Assembly: GCF_034190915.1 (NCBI RefSeq)
Contig: NW_026947486.1
Location: forward strand, 18,440,001-18,504,000
Reading direction: 5' to 3'
Source: Cavia porcellus
Lineage: Eukaryota; Chordata; Mammalia; Rodentia; Caviidae
DNA length: 64,000 bases
The translations under genes were made by a program, and so were the position numbers. Positions within the stretch are counted from its first letter, which is position 1. Every line of letters begins with the position of its first letter. This document shows positions 35,190-47,294 of this stretch, piece after piece. Below the pieces are notes generated by a model. The model was not told the DNA's origin. It searched no databases and worked only from the letters and a program-made list of their open reading frames with translations.

Positions 35190-35296
35190 TTTTTTTTTTT
35201 TTGTCTTTTTGCTTTTTATTGGTACCGGGGATCGAACTCACGACTGCCTGCTTGCAAGGCAGGCGCTTATGCCGCTGAGCTAAATCCCCAGCCCCC
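35190..35296 (-). repeat. Young ID SINE, antisense, with target duplication
   Basis: Poly-T, GTCTTTTTGCTTTTTATTGG, TACCGGGGATCGAACTCACG and the reversed body to CCAGCCCCC. GAGGTACTTTT (35181-35191) and GAGATACTTTT (35297-35307) are the near-perfect target duplication. Confidence 0.94.
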
Positions 35297-35341
35297 GAGA
35301 TACTTTTATTTTTAATGAAATAAGCTCCTAAATTTATTTAA

Positions 35342-35528
35342 CTTTTTTATTACTGGAATAGAACCTAGGGCTTTCACACTAAGGTATATGCCCAGTCCAG
35401 TTTTATTTTTTAAATATGAGACAAGGTCTCACTAAATTGTTAAATTATCTAGACTGAGCTTAAACTTGTAATTCTACTCCAGTGCTTAGGGTAGCTGGGA
35501 TCACAGGCATATGCCACCATACCCACCT
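35342..35528 (-). repeat. Composite B1+ID SINE, antisense
   Basis: Decayed reversed ID half (ATTACTGGAATAGAACCTAG), then reversed B1 (GAGACAAGGTCTCACTAAAT ... GCATATGCCACCATACCCAC). Confidence 0.82.
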
Positions 35529-36019
35529 GTTTACTTTTAAGGAATGTTAGCAATAACTGCCATGATTAGTTTGATTGTGTGGCTTGATAATGCTGCTTGG
35601 TTTCATATTATAGTGTAACTGTCTTAAGTCCCATTGTTAGTGGTAGGTACAAATGTTATAGGAAGTGTATGTAGTGCATAGAAAGTACAGAATTAGTACT
35701 GACTGAAAAAATGATCCATTGACTTTAAAAGTATCATACCATAAAATGTAATTTTTTGGCTGTATATGGGTCTCTGTATTTTAATACATTTAAAGGTCAG
35801 CGTAACTGCCACTACAATTAAGGGACAAAAGAAAAGAAGTACCTCTGAAAACTTCTTTTTGCTAGATTTTTCGTCACAGTCTCTTCCTACTTTTATACTC
35901 AGTAGCCATTAATCTTTTGTGCCATCACTATAGTTTTGTCATTTTGAGAATGAGAGCTCATATCGTCCAAATTGTGTATACCAAGTTTCTTTTTATTTCT
36001 AAATAATACTGTGTTTTTT
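35529..36019. other. Unique stretch, nothing recognised
   Basis: AT-rich; no frame or repeat recognised. Confidence 0.5.
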
Positions 36020-36300
36020 CCTGGCAAGTGCAAGGTTATGAGTTTGGTCCCCGGAACCAAATCAAACCAAACAAAAAGCAGTAGTTTATTGTATTGTATA
36101 GATCTATCACAGTTTGTTTAATCATTCAACATTGAACTTTTTATTACTAGAATAATATAGAAGTTTCTAATTTTGGTGATTATGAATACAGTTGCTATAA
36201 AAATTCATATGCAAATGTTTGTGTGCATGTTTGTGTTTTTCTAGGGTAAATACCTGGAAGTGAGATTGCTGGAGTTACACCACCACTCATGGTAACTAGT
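36020..36300 (-). mobile_element. Old L1 3'-end fragment, with an ID scrap
   Basis: 36020-36070 keeps a sense ID 3' part (CTGGCAAGTGCAAGGTTATG). 36100-36280 reads as reversed L1 3' ORF2 (GATTATGAATACAGTTGCTA, GGGTAAATACCTGGAAGTGA). Confidence 0.55.
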
Positions 36301-36530
36301 TAAGAGTTTAGATGTTAAAGTAGCGCAGTAGTGGCAAACCTATGGCATGTGTACCACAACCAGCTGTTTGTTATCATTGAAAGTTCTACAGAGTTTGATA
36401 TCACTAGAATAGAATAACAGACACTCTTGTTTGAATCCTGCTTCTTCTTGTACTATTCCTAAAAACTTGAGTAGTTTTAAGCTGTTTGTACCTTAGTTTC
36501 CTCATTTGTAAAATGAAGCTAATAACACAG

Positions 36531-36837
36531 TGCCATGGTTTATGTTGGTGGCCCCCAAGCCTCTTGCCTTTGCATTATGCATTTGTGATTGGTTCATTGT
36601 CTAGTGCTTGGAATGGGGGAGTGAGTGCTACACCAGCTGAGGGGTGGAGCCAGGATGTGATGCAATGGCAGGAAGAAGGCATGTCCCATGAACTGCGGTC
36701 CTGCCTTGCCACCCTGCCTTGGAGCCAACTGAGCATGGACTGAAACCTCCAAAAAACTGTAAGAAATAAACCTTTCCTTTCCCAACTTTGGGCATCAGGT
36801 ATTTTGTCTCAGAGACCAGTAAAAAATAACTAAGATA
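36531..36837 (+). repeat. 5' LTR of the MaLR element
   Basis: AATAAA at about 36765 is the polyadenylation signal. A palindromic ATGCATTATGCAT-like piece lies near 36571-36583. It ends TAAGATA instead of TAAGACA. Confidence 0.85.
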
Positions 36838-36854
36838 GAATTTGGTTCCGAGGA

Positions 36855-37607
36855 ATGGGGTCATTGCTGGGACTATACCTGACCATGTTTTTCAAGAGGC
36901 TTTGGAAATCGCTTGTGGGCAGAGTTTGGAAAGGTTCGGACATGTCACCTCGAGGCATACAGCTGGAGCAGTTTAGGCTGTTCGGAAGAGGAGATTCTGG
37001 TCAGAGCTCAGGAGACCAGAAGGCTGGTAGAAAGCCTGATGGTAAAGACCAGGCTTGGGAGGTTTCTGCTGGGAAGAAGGACTGCATTGGTTGTTGTACT
37101 CCCCATGATGTGGCTTGGCAGAAAGTTTGTCTGTATTTTGCTCATGCCCAGGACACTATGCCTGAGACTGAGATTAAGGGCAACAGACCGATTAATCTGG
37201 CAAAGGAAATTTCAAGGCAGTCAAATGTTAAGGCTGTGGCATGGCTATTGTTGGGGGCTTTTAGCCAGACATATGTTGCAAATCAAAAGCAAAGAGCCCA
37301 GCAGGATAATTTAAAATGCTATGAGTTTGGCCAGAAGGAAAACTGTAAAGCTGTGGATTGTAAAGATAGAAATGAGACTTTGATTGTTGAGAAGAAACAG
37401 AGAGATAAGAAAGATGGCCATGGGGCATCCCAGGAATCAGGGGATCTTCACCCTTTGCAGCTTCAAAACTGCAAAAGTGAAAGAATTTACTCTGAGGAGA
37501 AAGCTTCAAAGCACCACACTCCAAAATGGCAACAGAGGCCACATGAGGTTCTAGAATGGTGGCAACATAAAGAAGCTTTTCACAATCAGGTTCACAGAGC
37601 CCAGTGA
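36855..37607 (+). pseudogene. 250-codon open frame in the MaLR interior, function unknown
   Basis: A frame of 753 bp is open in a non-autonomous, old LTR element whose interior is usually non-coding relic of ERVL gag. The product is Lys/Gln-rich. Around residue 154 it has a cysteine cluster (KCYEFGQKENCKAVDC) that only loosely recalls a broken zinc knuckle. I see no other conserved motif. It may be open by chance. Confidence 0.3.
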
Positions 37608-38339
37608 TCCAGGTAGTTGACCCCTACAACCAAGAGAGAGAGAAGCCTGGCTACTGCTCCAGCTGGCAGCAAACCTTGATTGTGTCCACATGGCGCTGAT
37701 TTTAGGTGCAAGAAAATGCACAAATTCTGAAGGTAAGATAGCTTCCTCTTCAATTGCAAAGGGCCTAGGAGGCCAAGCAGTGTGCCCCTGAGAGGGCAAT
37801 TTGTAAAGATGTAAAGGTGAAGCCAAATGTGCAGTGGAGACTCCAGCAGAAGTTTAAAAAAGCCAGGAACATGGATCATCCAAGGAAAGCTTCAAAAAGC
37901 GAGCAGAAAGGGTTTAAGAGAGAAGTTGCAGGAGCTGATATACCTGGAAGTGCCACGGAGGGGTGGAATCACCCAAGCCTTTTGGGGCTTCCAACCAGAT
38001 TGTTTCAAATGTGTTTCAAATGCTCTGCATGGAAATCTAGGACTTAATGTTCCCCTGCTGGATGTTGGACTTGTTTTGTTTCCAGTGCTTTGTATTGCCC
38101 TGTTTGTAACTTTTGGAATGGTAATGTTTATCTCCTGCCTTTGCATTTCAGAAATGTTAAACCTTATTTCATGTGCACAGGGTGTTACAGTTAAGAGTTT
38201 GCCATAGATCTTGGAGGAGACTTAGGACTTGGACTTTTCAGCAATGCTAAAAATGTTAGGACTTTGGCAACTCTTGGAGATGGACTAAATGTCTTTTGTA
38301 TAAAGGATATGCATGTGTCTTTGGGGGCCAGGGGTGAAA

Positions 38340-38681
38340 TGCCATGGTTTATGTTGGTGGCCCCCAAGCCTCATGCCTTTGCATTATGCATTTGTAATTG
38401 GTTCATTGTCTAGCACTTGGATTGGGGAAGTGAGTGCTACACTGGCCTAGGGGTGGAGCCAGGATGTGACGTAATGACAAGAGGAAGGCATGTCTTGCCC
38501 TCTTGCCAGGTTCTGCCTTGCTGTTTGCAGCCACCACGAACTGCAGTCCTGCCATGCCACCTTGCCTTGGAGCCAACTGAGTATGGACTAAAACCTCCAA
38601 AAACTGTAAGAAATAAACCTTTCCTTTCCCTTTGGGCATCAGGTATTTTGTCTCGACGACCAGTAAAAAATAACTAAGACA
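38340..38681 (+). repeat. 3' LTR of the MaLR element
   Basis: Same start and end motifs as the 5' LTR; AATAAA at about 38613. The extra block GCCCTCTTGCCAGGTTCTGC and neighbours (38497-38535) is missing from the 5' LTR. Confidence 0.85.
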
Positions 38682-38696
38682 CATGGGGTCATTTGA

Positions 38697-38790
38697 GGCT
38701 GGGTATTTAGCTGAGCAGCATAGGTGCCTGCCTGACAAGCACAAGGTCATGAGTTCGATCCCCAACACCCCCCCCCGCAAAAAAAAAAAA
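38697..38790 (+). repeat. ID SINE, sense, with target duplication
   Basis: GGCTGGGTATTTAGCTGAGC, GTCATGAGTTCGATCCCCAA, C-run, then A12. TGGGGTCATT at 38684-38693 and 38793-38802 is the target duplication, placed directly beside the MaLR end. Confidence 0.92.
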
Positions 38791-38802
38791 CCTGGGGTCA
38801 TT

Positions 38803-39297
38803 GTATGAAATAAATCATGTATTACAGATAAAATGCTGAGCAATATATGGCATCCTGTATATTTTATCTCATGTTTAATGAAATGTTTTTTGGTCAGAAA
38901 CATTTGCCTAATATAAACAGAAAATTAAGGAATCTATCAATATGGTATGTTTGGTAGGCAAGTCTTCAAAGCATGTAGGGAAAATTTTAAAAGTCCTCTA
39001 TGATGACATTTTTAGGAACACAGATATGTTAAGAATTCTGTAAAATGCTCAAAGAGTGGACCAGATACCCAATTTTTGTGGTGTGACTTGCCCTACCATA
39101 TTTACCAAAAATTGAGTGTATTGCCATATTTCATACAGGAAGCTACAAAAAATAGCTCAGAATCAACTAAAACTCACTGAATACTTTCTTTAGACCAACC
39201 CCCAGGGTAGGCATTCTTCTATTATATAAACCTAACCACCTCCTCACAAAATAAGACATTTATATGCTCAATAAAACTTAATTTTACACTTAAAAAT
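38803..39297. other. Unique stretch, nothing recognised
   Basis: AT-rich DNA; no frame or repeat recognised. Confidence 0.5.
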
Positions 39298-39378
39298 TTT
39301 TTTTGGTGCTGGGAATTGAAACCAAGGCCTTTCACTAGTTAAGTATGTAACTTATTCCTGAGCTACAACCCCAGAGCC
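39298..39378 (-). repeat. ID SINE, antisense, old
   Basis: TTTTGGTGCTGGGAATTGAA, ACCAAGGCCTTTCACT and CTGAGCTACAACCCCAGAGC. Confidence 0.82.
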
Positions 39379-39479
39379 TATACTTTTTTTTAAAAGGCCA
39401 ATTATTGACAATAATGAGGCCTGATTTCTCGGGGCCCTCATGATTTGAGCCATCTGTGATTTCTCAGGTATTATATTTT

Positions 39480-40860
39480 ATTTTGTTGAAGTTTTTATGT
39501 GAGCATATGTTTGAAATTTAGCATGAATATATTTATCATAGGAAATTGGTACATATACATAGCACGTCTTCATCTTTTTTTCCTCTTCTTCTCTCCCTCC
39601 TCCCATCTTCTTCCTTTCTCATATCTCCTTCCCATCTCTACAAAGTCTTATCTCGATGTTTCCTATTATTTCTCTTTTATTTTGCTTTTCTGAGTTTCTC
39701 ATGTAAGGTAAACCATGTGATATTTAACCTTATGTGTCTGAAATATCTCACTTAGCACCATGGTCTCAAGGTGTATCCATTTTTCTTACAAATGACTCAG
39801 ATTTATCTTTCTTTATGGCTGAGTAGAACTTCATTGTGTGTTTTATATTTCCTTTATTCATTCATATGTTGATGAATATAGGCCACTTCCAAGATTTAGC
39901 GACTGTGAGTTGTGTAGCTATAAACATGGGTGTGCACGTATCACTATAATATGTCTTTAACTCTTTTGGAAAAATACCCAGAAGAAATATAGCTGGGTTA
40001 AATGGAATTTCTGATTTTAGTTTTTTGAGGAATCTCCAGGCTAATTTCCATAGTGGTTGTACTAGTTTACATTCCCAACAATGTAGAAAGTTTCCTTTTC
40101 TCAACAATCTCACCAGCATTTGTTGTCTTTTGAGTTCTTGATGGTAGCTGTGATTTCTGGAGGAAGATGGAATCTTGTTTTGATTTACATTTTTCTAATG
40201 GCCAAATGCTAAACATTTATCCATGTATCTATTAGCCATTGGTACATTTTGTTTTGAGAAGTATCTATTCCTTTCAATTGCCCATTTTTTAATTGGATCT
40301 TATATTTTGGGGGAATTAATTTTTTTAAGTTCTTTGTATAATCCTGATACAGTATTAGTCTTCTGTCCATAAAATAGCTGGAAAAAATGTTTTTCCCATT
40401 CTGTAGATTGTTTCTTTGCTCTGTTATTTCCTTTGCTGTGCAAAAGCCTTTTTTAACGGAATCCCACTTTTTGATGGTTGATGCTATTTTGTGTGCAGTT
40501 GGGGTTCTGTTTAGAAAGTAGAAAGTTTTTGCTGTTCATTTGTCTTCAAGAGTTTCACCCATTTTATTTGCTAAAAGATTCAGTGTTTTTATAGTTAAGT
40601 CTTTGGTTCATTAGAATTTAATTTTAGTACTGGGTGAACTATATGAATCTAAATTCATTCTTCTGTGGATGACCACGTTTCCTAGCACTATTTGTTAAAA
40701 AGACTATCTTTTCTACATCATCCAGTGCTATATTTTAAAACACATCTTTGTATAGAAAATTGCCCCAGTTTTGAGTAATACAATGAGGAATGAATTGCAG
40801 AATAACTTTGCATGCCCATTCAGATCTCTTCCTAGAGTACTAGATCATTATAAAAGGCAA
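39480..40860 (-). mobile_element. L1 LINE 3' half, antisense
   Basis: The minus strand encodes the C-terminal end of L1 ORF2: [20 protein letters not shown] and [13 protein letters not shown], then TCTPMFIATQLT (about 39862-40080). The G/A-rich tract of the L1 3'UTR appears as the reversed pyrimidine stretch 39570-39650. 40140-40800 continues with reversed ORF2. The frame is broken outside about 85 codons. Confidence 0.85.
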
Positions 40861-40869
40861 CATAGATCT

Positions 40870-41230
40870 CTCTTTTTAATTTTTAAAAAATTTTTATTAG
40901 TTCATGTTTATAGTACATAATGCTTATATTCATTGTGGGAGTTGACACAAGTACATAACACATCTTAACTCTTTTTGTATCCCTTTCCACATCCCTCATT
41001 CCATCTCTTGGTCACCTTCCCTTTTGCAAAAGATCTATCTCTTTCCATTTTGTAGCTAATATATAGTATTGTCTGGCTCAGTCTAAGCAGGCATCTAGGG
41101 CAACGAGGGGATGTGTTTTTCCCCTGGTGAATCTCCCCTCTACCCTTTGAGGTATACACAGAGGGTCTCCCATTCATTCACCATGCATATATAAAATCTA
41201 TGTTCAATGAAGAGCCTGAATGTCCTTTTT
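40870..41230 (-). mobile_element. Second L1 3'-end fragment, antisense
   Basis: TTTTTATTAGTTCATGTTTA, GTACATAATGCTTATATTCA and a reversed pyrimidine tract at 40970-41030 resemble the L1 3'UTR starts at 61.35 kb. It interrupts or adjoins the larger L1. Confidence 0.55.
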
Positions 41231-41579
41231 AACATTTTATTTTTTAACTGTCTTTTCTTTTTAGTTTCATTTTATGTTTTAAGATGATCTAATCCATGAA
41301 CTATAGATAATTATTCACCTGGGATTTTAAAAGAACTAGGTGAATAAGAAATCTTGATCACAGTGTTAGGAATGTCACCACTAGTCTATTTCCTGTTTTC
41401 TAACCAACAGTTTAACACTCATATTTACTTGAAATCTCTCCTCACAAGAGGGACATCTTTTCCTCTTTGCTCTGAAAACTCTGCCTAGGCCAAGTTTTCT
41501 AAATTTCTACAAGCCCTGTCTCAGCAAAACCCCCTGCACACACATATGCTATGTTGTATGCCATATTCTCTCATTCAAT
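41231..41579. other. Unique stretch, nothing recognised
   Basis: No frame or repeat recognised. Confidence 0.45.
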
Positions 41580-41593
41580 AATGTAATTTTTAT

Positions 41594-41736
41594 CAAGGTG
41601 CAGTGGTACATGCCTGTAATCCCAGCATGCGGGAGACTGAGGGAAGAGGATCACCATGAGTTGAGGCCATCCTGGGCTTCATAAGCAAGTTCACAACTAA
41701 ACCAGCCTGCACTACATAATGCGATCCTGTCCAAAA
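41594..41736 (+). repeat. B1 dimer SINE, sense, with target duplication
   Basis: GCAGTGGTACATGCCTGTAA, GAGACTGAGGGAAGAGGATC and two TGGGCTTCATAA/TGCACTACATAA-type units. AATGTAATTTTTAT at 41580-41593 and 41737-41750 is the target duplication. Confidence 0.93.
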
Positions 41737-41750
41737 ATGTAATTTTTATT

Positions 41751-42471
41751 ACTTTTGCACCTAATGCCATGCTTCTTTATTTATGAACTATTTATATGTG
41801 CATGGCTTGCAGCAACTAACCTCTTGCAGTGCAGCAGGAAATCCTCAAATTTTCTACATCTTAATCTCTACAAACACATGAAAGAGGGTTATTGCCTACT
41901 ATTGAATTAACAACCTGACATTATGTAACTTAATTAACAGAGAAGAAAAGAAATTTAGATGCCTTGTCCCAAATACTGGATTTGGTCCACTGCTTACTAT
42001 TCAATTAAAAAACCAAACATCATATCTCATATTGTGTTTAAAAAAAAAGATGTGTAACGTATGCTAATGATTACATAAGTCCTGTGGAAAACAAGAGTTT
42101 GGAAAAGAAATGCACATTTTACTCTGTGTCAAAATTATTGCATTGCCATGCTGCCGTGGGAATATTTATGTTTTATATTTATTTTATATTTATATATATA
42201 CACTCTGCCTGTGTAAAGTATAGCTTTACAGTTAGATTCCATGGCTCATTTAGAGTTTCTAGCTTTCCCCATAATTCTGTCTTTTCAAATGTAGACAGAA
42301 AATTTTGACTAGAAATAGCTGTGTCCTCCTCATTTTCCATGAAATTCACATGTTATGCAGATGCACAGGTGTATGTGTGGCTATGGTATGTGTCTACATT
42401 TATCCCTCTCTAGAATCACTAACTTAAATTCTGAAGAAACTTTGTTATACTATTAAAGAAGTGTGTAAATG
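41751..42471. other. Unique stretch, nothing recognised
   Basis: AT-rich with a TTTATAT-rich part near 42170-42200. Confidence 0.5.
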
Positions 42472-42482
42472 CTCTAGTTCTG

Positions 42483-42640
42483 GTTGGGAGTGGTGACACA
42501 CACCTGTAATTCTAGCACTCAGAAGGCTGAGGTAGGAGGGTCATTGTGAGTTCAGGGCCACCCTGGGCTTCAGAGTGAGTTCAGGTCCAGTCTGAACTTC
42601 ATAATGAAACCCTGTCTAAAAAGAAAAAAAAAAACAAACA
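42483..42640 (+). repeat. B1 dimer SINE, sense
   Basis: GGTGACACACACCTGTAATT, AGAAGGCTGAGGTAGGAGGG and GAAACCCTGTCTAAAAAGAA. CTCTAGTTCTG (42472) and CTCCAGTTCTG (42651) look like the target duplication. Confidence 0.9.
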
Positions 42641-42661
42641 GACAAAACCACCTCCAGTTCT

Positions 42662-43545
42662 GTTCTGTGTAGCCCCTTAAGGATAAGGGCAATTCATGTA
42701 AGTACTTGCCTTTAGGAAAACTGTCTCTAGGCTACTTATTTTGCCATAATCTCAGTGCCACTACTTTCCAGATCCAAACTCAAATTCTTTCCAGACTATT
42801 ATTGTTCATCAAGATGTAGACTTTAAAGGGCTCTTCCTTATATTCCCATCATCACCTCTGCTACTAGGCCACCACTGACCCCTGGTTGCACAATGTACAA
42901 GAGGTAGTATCTGTACTCTTGAGAGGCTGGTAGTCAGGGTCTCTCACATCAAATCATTTTTTACACTCTTTACCTATTTTCAAATCCTGTATGTACTTCA
43001 TCTAAGTATGCATTCATTAGAGACTAAACATATCATGAGTCACCCTACTCCTCTGTACTTAGCTCTGCTTAGAGAGTCCTCCACATTACTCTGGTTTTGT
43101 TCTATCCTTCATGTTACTTAGAAGCTCATTTTTTTCACCTCAGTAGTTCTCACACCTCTGAAGCTCCATAGGACTAAATGTATTCAATACTAATTTACTA
43201 AGTGAGACTAGCATGATGGAGTTCTTAATAGCTACAATGTCCTTTCATCTCTATTGCACACTCCTTTACAGTATAACTTTGCAGCTCCTATCAATAGCTG
43301 TAGTCTATTTCTTGAATCTGGGATGTCCTTGTGACTTACTTTAGCCAATTAAAATGTAGTGTTTTACTCTGGGTAACCTCTAAGCCTAGGTCTTGGGAAT
43401 ACTTATAGCTTCCCTTGCTCCAGGGGAACCCTGGCTAGCCTGCTAGAGAAAGAGAGGTGATATGGAAGAATATTTCAGACAGCAGTCCGATCATCAGACA
43501 TGTAAATGTGGACAACTTGCACCATTCAGCCCAGTCACATTTCAG
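42662..43545. other. Unique stretch, nothing recognised
   Basis: Slightly less AT-rich than its surroundings; no exon-like frame. Confidence 0.5.
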
Positions 43546-43626
43546 AGCTGGGGAATAGAGTTTTGTAGTAGAGTGCTTGCCTACCATCCACAAGGTCCTG
43601 TGTTCAATACCCAGTACCTCAAACAA
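43546..43626 (+). repeat. ID SINE, sense, old
   Basis: AGCTGGGGAATAGAGTTTTG, GTAGAGTGCTTGCCTACCAT and GTGTTCAATACCCAGTACC. Confidence 0.85.
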
Positions 43627-44691
43627 ATTGTGTGTGTATATGTGTGTGTTGTAGTTGATTTACACAGTAATAAATAAGTGAAAGGATAGGGCTTATACTG
43701 CTTGGCTTCAATACAGTCTTAGTAGAACAGTACCTTGGAGTTCTTTGCTGCACTGGACCAATATCTATCCATTTGTCTGCCTCATAACCCGTAATAGTTT
43801 GTTCCCCTCCATCAGCCCTATATTGCATCCCTTCTATTACCCTTGTTGATTGCCCTATGGAGTCAACCCATTGAATACTTCAACCCAGGAAAGTTGTTCC
43901 AGCCTCCTAGGCTTCCATCATCACTCTGAACTTCCAATACAAGAGACACATGTGCTTATAATTATAATAGACCTTAGAGATTGTATGGAACAATCCTATC
44001 CAATTATGAATTAAGAAAGCAAGTTCCAGATGAGAACTAAAATAATTCTGATAATAAGTGAGTTATTTAAAGTTAAATGTTATCTGTGTCAAGACTAGAA
44101 CTCACATCTCATACAGATTATTAGCTAGAAAATTTCCTGTTTTCTTGCATCACCTCCTTGGTTCACATGTATGAAACTGTAATTACATTATGGAAGTTCT
44201 TTGGAGGTGGGCAAGGTACCTTTTTTTCTGGGTTTTCATACTTCCTTGTTTATCCCCACTCTGAGACTAACCAGTAATGATTAGATGCATCAGTAGCCAA
44301 TAAGTGCTTGTTGATCAGTTGACTTATGGTGGTAATTACAACTGTATGTATTTGTCAGAACTTGAACTGTACATTGAAAGGGTAAATTATACTGTATATA
44401 AATTTTTAAATTAAATTTTTTAAATTCACAAGTATTACACTGAAGAAATTCATTTGTTTGATAAATATGGCTAAATATATAGGTTACATGTTACTGTGTA
44501 AAATGAAATTTGGCCCTTTGACTTGCATGTAATAGACAGTCTATTAGAAATGTTAATTTCATTCTTCCTTGCACACAAATGCTTCATGATTATGTCTCAA
44601 GGTTGCTAACAAAAACATTCTTGTCCTAGGTGATAGCTGGATCACAGATGACTTTATAAGATTCTATGAGTGGTTTAAAAGATAAATAAAT
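43627..44691. other. Unique stretch, nothing recognised
   Basis: Short GT-rich part at 43631-43650; otherwise unrecognised. Confidence 0.5.
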
Positions 44692-44745
44692 GGAGCCTGG
44701 GATTTAGCTCAGCAGCATAAGTGCTTGCCTGGCAAGCACAAAGTA
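44692..44745 (+). repeat. ID SINE, 3'-truncated, sense
   Basis: GGGATTTAGCTCAGCAGCAT and GCTTGCCTGGCAAGCACAAA; the B-box and tail are missing. Confidence 0.8.
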
Positions 44746-44935
44746 AAAGAAAAGAAACTACAATACTTTGAAAATGGAGATCAAAGAGGATATGAGCAAA
44801 TTAAAAGAGATTTTTAAAAGAGAAATAAATGACTTAGAATGTTTGCATAAAATAAAAAATATAAGTATACCCATGCTATTCTAAAAAATAATCTCCAGAA
44901 CCTTAATTTTATTTATTTAGTTAGCCTCATTTTTT

Positions 44936-45074
44936 TCCTAAGACAGGGTCTTACGATACAGTTTAGACTGGCCTTGAACTCTATATAGTACAGGCTGGCC
45001 TCGAACTTGAAGCAGTCCTCCTGCCTCAGCCTCCTAAGGGCTAGAATTACAAGCGTGTGCCACCATGCCTAGCG
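44936..45074 (-). repeat. B1 dimer SINE, antisense
   Basis: AAGACAGGGTCTTACGATAC, two GGCCTTGAACT/GGCCTCGAACT units and GCGTGTGCCACCATGCCTAG. Confidence 0.9.
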
Positions 45075-45480
45075 CCTTAATTTTATTTTTAAAACTAGGC
45101 TTAGCTGTAAGATAAACTATTAGCCCTTTATTAACAGAAATTACTTAAAATTTTAAAATAAGACAAAAAGGTAATCAAGTGGCTTTAAAGGGTCATACCA
45201 GCAGAATTGACTAAGAGGTCCATCAAAAGATTGTTTTCCAGGAGTTTACATCTTTGTTTGGCTCATTGCCCACTAGTGACTGGGTCTAGACTTTTTCAGG
45301 AAACATGTTAGCTTATAGATTTTTATCTGGTAGAGAAGCAGATCTTTCCATTTAGTAAAAGAAATATTCCCAAAGACTTTAGATTAACTTTCCTATACAA
45401 GGCATAACCACTTTTTAAAAAATCTAATTTAGCAGTTCTATCGTTCTCAATTTCAGTGTAAGTATACCAAGTCTCAATTA
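45075..45480. other. Unique stretch, nothing recognised
   Basis: AT-rich; no frame or repeat recognised. Confidence 0.5.
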
Positions 45481-45664
45481 TTTTTAGTACTGGAGATTGA
45501 ACCCAGGGTCTTCTTACTGGGTGACATCCCCAGTTATTTATTTATTTATATATATATTTAATTTTAAGATAGGATCTCTCTAAGTCACTGTGTTGCCTCG
45601 GCAGTTGTCTTGCTTCAACCTCCTAGAGTACTTTGATTCCAGGTATGTGCCACCACGTCTGACC
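45481..45664 (-). repeat. Composite B1+ID SINE, antisense
   Basis: Reversed ID half (TTAGTACTGGAGATTGAACC), a TTTA/TA-rich linker, then reversed B1 ending GTATGTGCCACCACGTCTGA. Confidence 0.85.
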
Positions 45665-47028
45665 ACATATTCTTCGAATCAGCTTTATATTCTGCTAGCT
45701 CATTACTAATAAGCTAAATACATCTGACATGTATTCATTCTGTATTTGAGGCATATTTTTAAAATTATATTTTGATACCCAAACATCCTGTAACATTACC
45801 TGTAGGTCATTCCCTATCTATTAAAAGTCCTAGGGAAATCCACTAATACTGTATCAGTTCCTTGAAATATCTTTATGATGATACTATTACCAGAAGAGGT
45901 CGTCACAGGAAGACTAGATATCTCTGCAGATATTCAAAAACACTTCAGCAAGACTTTTTTGGAACTATTCTCACAGCATGGGAAACTGGTTCCTCCTTAT
46001 GTTCCTATTATATCTGTAAGCTGAGAGGATGACATTAAGAAACCTTTGTTTTATGAGATCCAGAGCAAATGGATTCACATAGAGCTCTTCTCTGCTATCA
46101 AACACTAGTCCTATAATTTGTTTTTAACTAATAATAGCCATAAAATAACTATATTATAGTAATAAAAGTTGATACACTACCAGCTGCTTTAAAAATACAA
46201 TGGCTTTGGCAAAAATATATTGTAGCCTATGATACAGCCTCTTTTCCATAATAGGTTTTATTTTAATACTTTTGCCATACTACTGAACAGTGTACTCAAA
46301 TCAACAAATTCAGCCAATGCTCAATTCATTGCAGGCACTGCATTTGGCCCTGTGCCCTCTACTTCTCCATCCCCAAACAGGCTCCACTAGAAAACATTGT
46401 CAATCACTGCTTGCAATTGTCTGGATGAAAATGGAAAACAGAGCCTGAAGCATTGTAGTCTGCCCTGTCAGCACCCAAAGGACTCAAAATGGAACAAACA
46501 AAAGACTGGATCTCTTTCACATTAATAAAAAGCTTAATTATCTACAAGACCACTGATTATTAAATACATTCAAATTTGAAAGATCCTGAGAAATAAGAGC
46601 ATATTAAAACATGATTCACTATCTCTGGTATTTATAAGTATTTTGAGTCAGTTCAACAATGTAATTGAAACATATCTTCCAGTCAAAATTTACATGCAAA
46701 CATAATCCAGGTATTCATACAAAAAGGCCAGTTTTCTATGGAACATAGGGAATCCTTTGCAGATCATGTCTAAGTCAAAATTCTGAAACATTAGGAAGGA
46801 GAAAGGCATGGACTGGATTAAGTGTATGGTAGCACACAAGTGGAATAAAACAATTCTACCTACTTTTTCCCCTGGAGATTAAGAACAAAATAAAAGAAAG
46901 CTCAAAAATTTTCTCTTCAATGTTTTATAATAAATTTAAAAAATTAATCACTCAGGTCAGCTTCTGCCCCAGGATGTAAAGATCTAAGAGTGTTGTTTCC
47001 ATTCTTTACAATAGAAAAATAGACTTTT
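45665..47028. other. Unique stretch, nothing recognised
   Basis: AT-rich; no recognisable exon, RNA gene or repeat. Confidence 0.5.
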
Positions 47029-47042
47029 AAAATTCATGACCT

Positions 47043-47152
47043 GGGGCTGGGAATTTAGCTCAGTGGCATAAGCACCTGCCTTGCAAGCAGGCAGTCATGA
47101 GTTCGATCCCTGGTACCGATAAAAACGAAAAAGACCAAAAAAAAAAAAAAAA
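47043..47152 (+). repeat. Young ID SINE, sense, with target duplication
   Basis: Full ID with GGTACCGATAAAAACGAAAA, AGACC and poly-A. AAAATTCATGACCT at 47029-47042 and 47153-47166 is a perfect 14-bp duplication. Confidence 0.95.
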
Positions 47153-47294
47153 AAAATTCATGACCTTCATCAAACTCCATAGGATTTTGCTCAGATATTT
47201 CTTGAGAGAAGTGTTTGTTCAAGTTATGTTGCCCATTTTTAAATAGCATTGTTTTCTTACTGTTTTTGTTTGTTTGTTTGTTTGTTAGTTAAAG

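Larger units (their letters stand above)
36531..38681 (+). mobile_element. Complete old MaLR/ERVL-type LTR element
   Basis: Two related LTRs (36531-36837, 307 bp; 38340-38681, 342 bp) start TGCCATGGTTTATGTTGGTG and end with ATAACTAAGATA or ATAACTAAGACA. Between them are about 1.5 kb. The 3' LTR has an extra block of about 30 bp near 38490-38530, and the copies differ at many positions, so it is old. The ends AATAAACC and GGTATTTTGTCTCAGAGACC are typical of rodent MaLR LTRs. The interior opens GAATTTGGTTCCGAGGAATG, the expected MaLR primer-site region. The flanks CACAG and CATGG could be a decayed 5-bp duplication. Confidence 0.85.
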
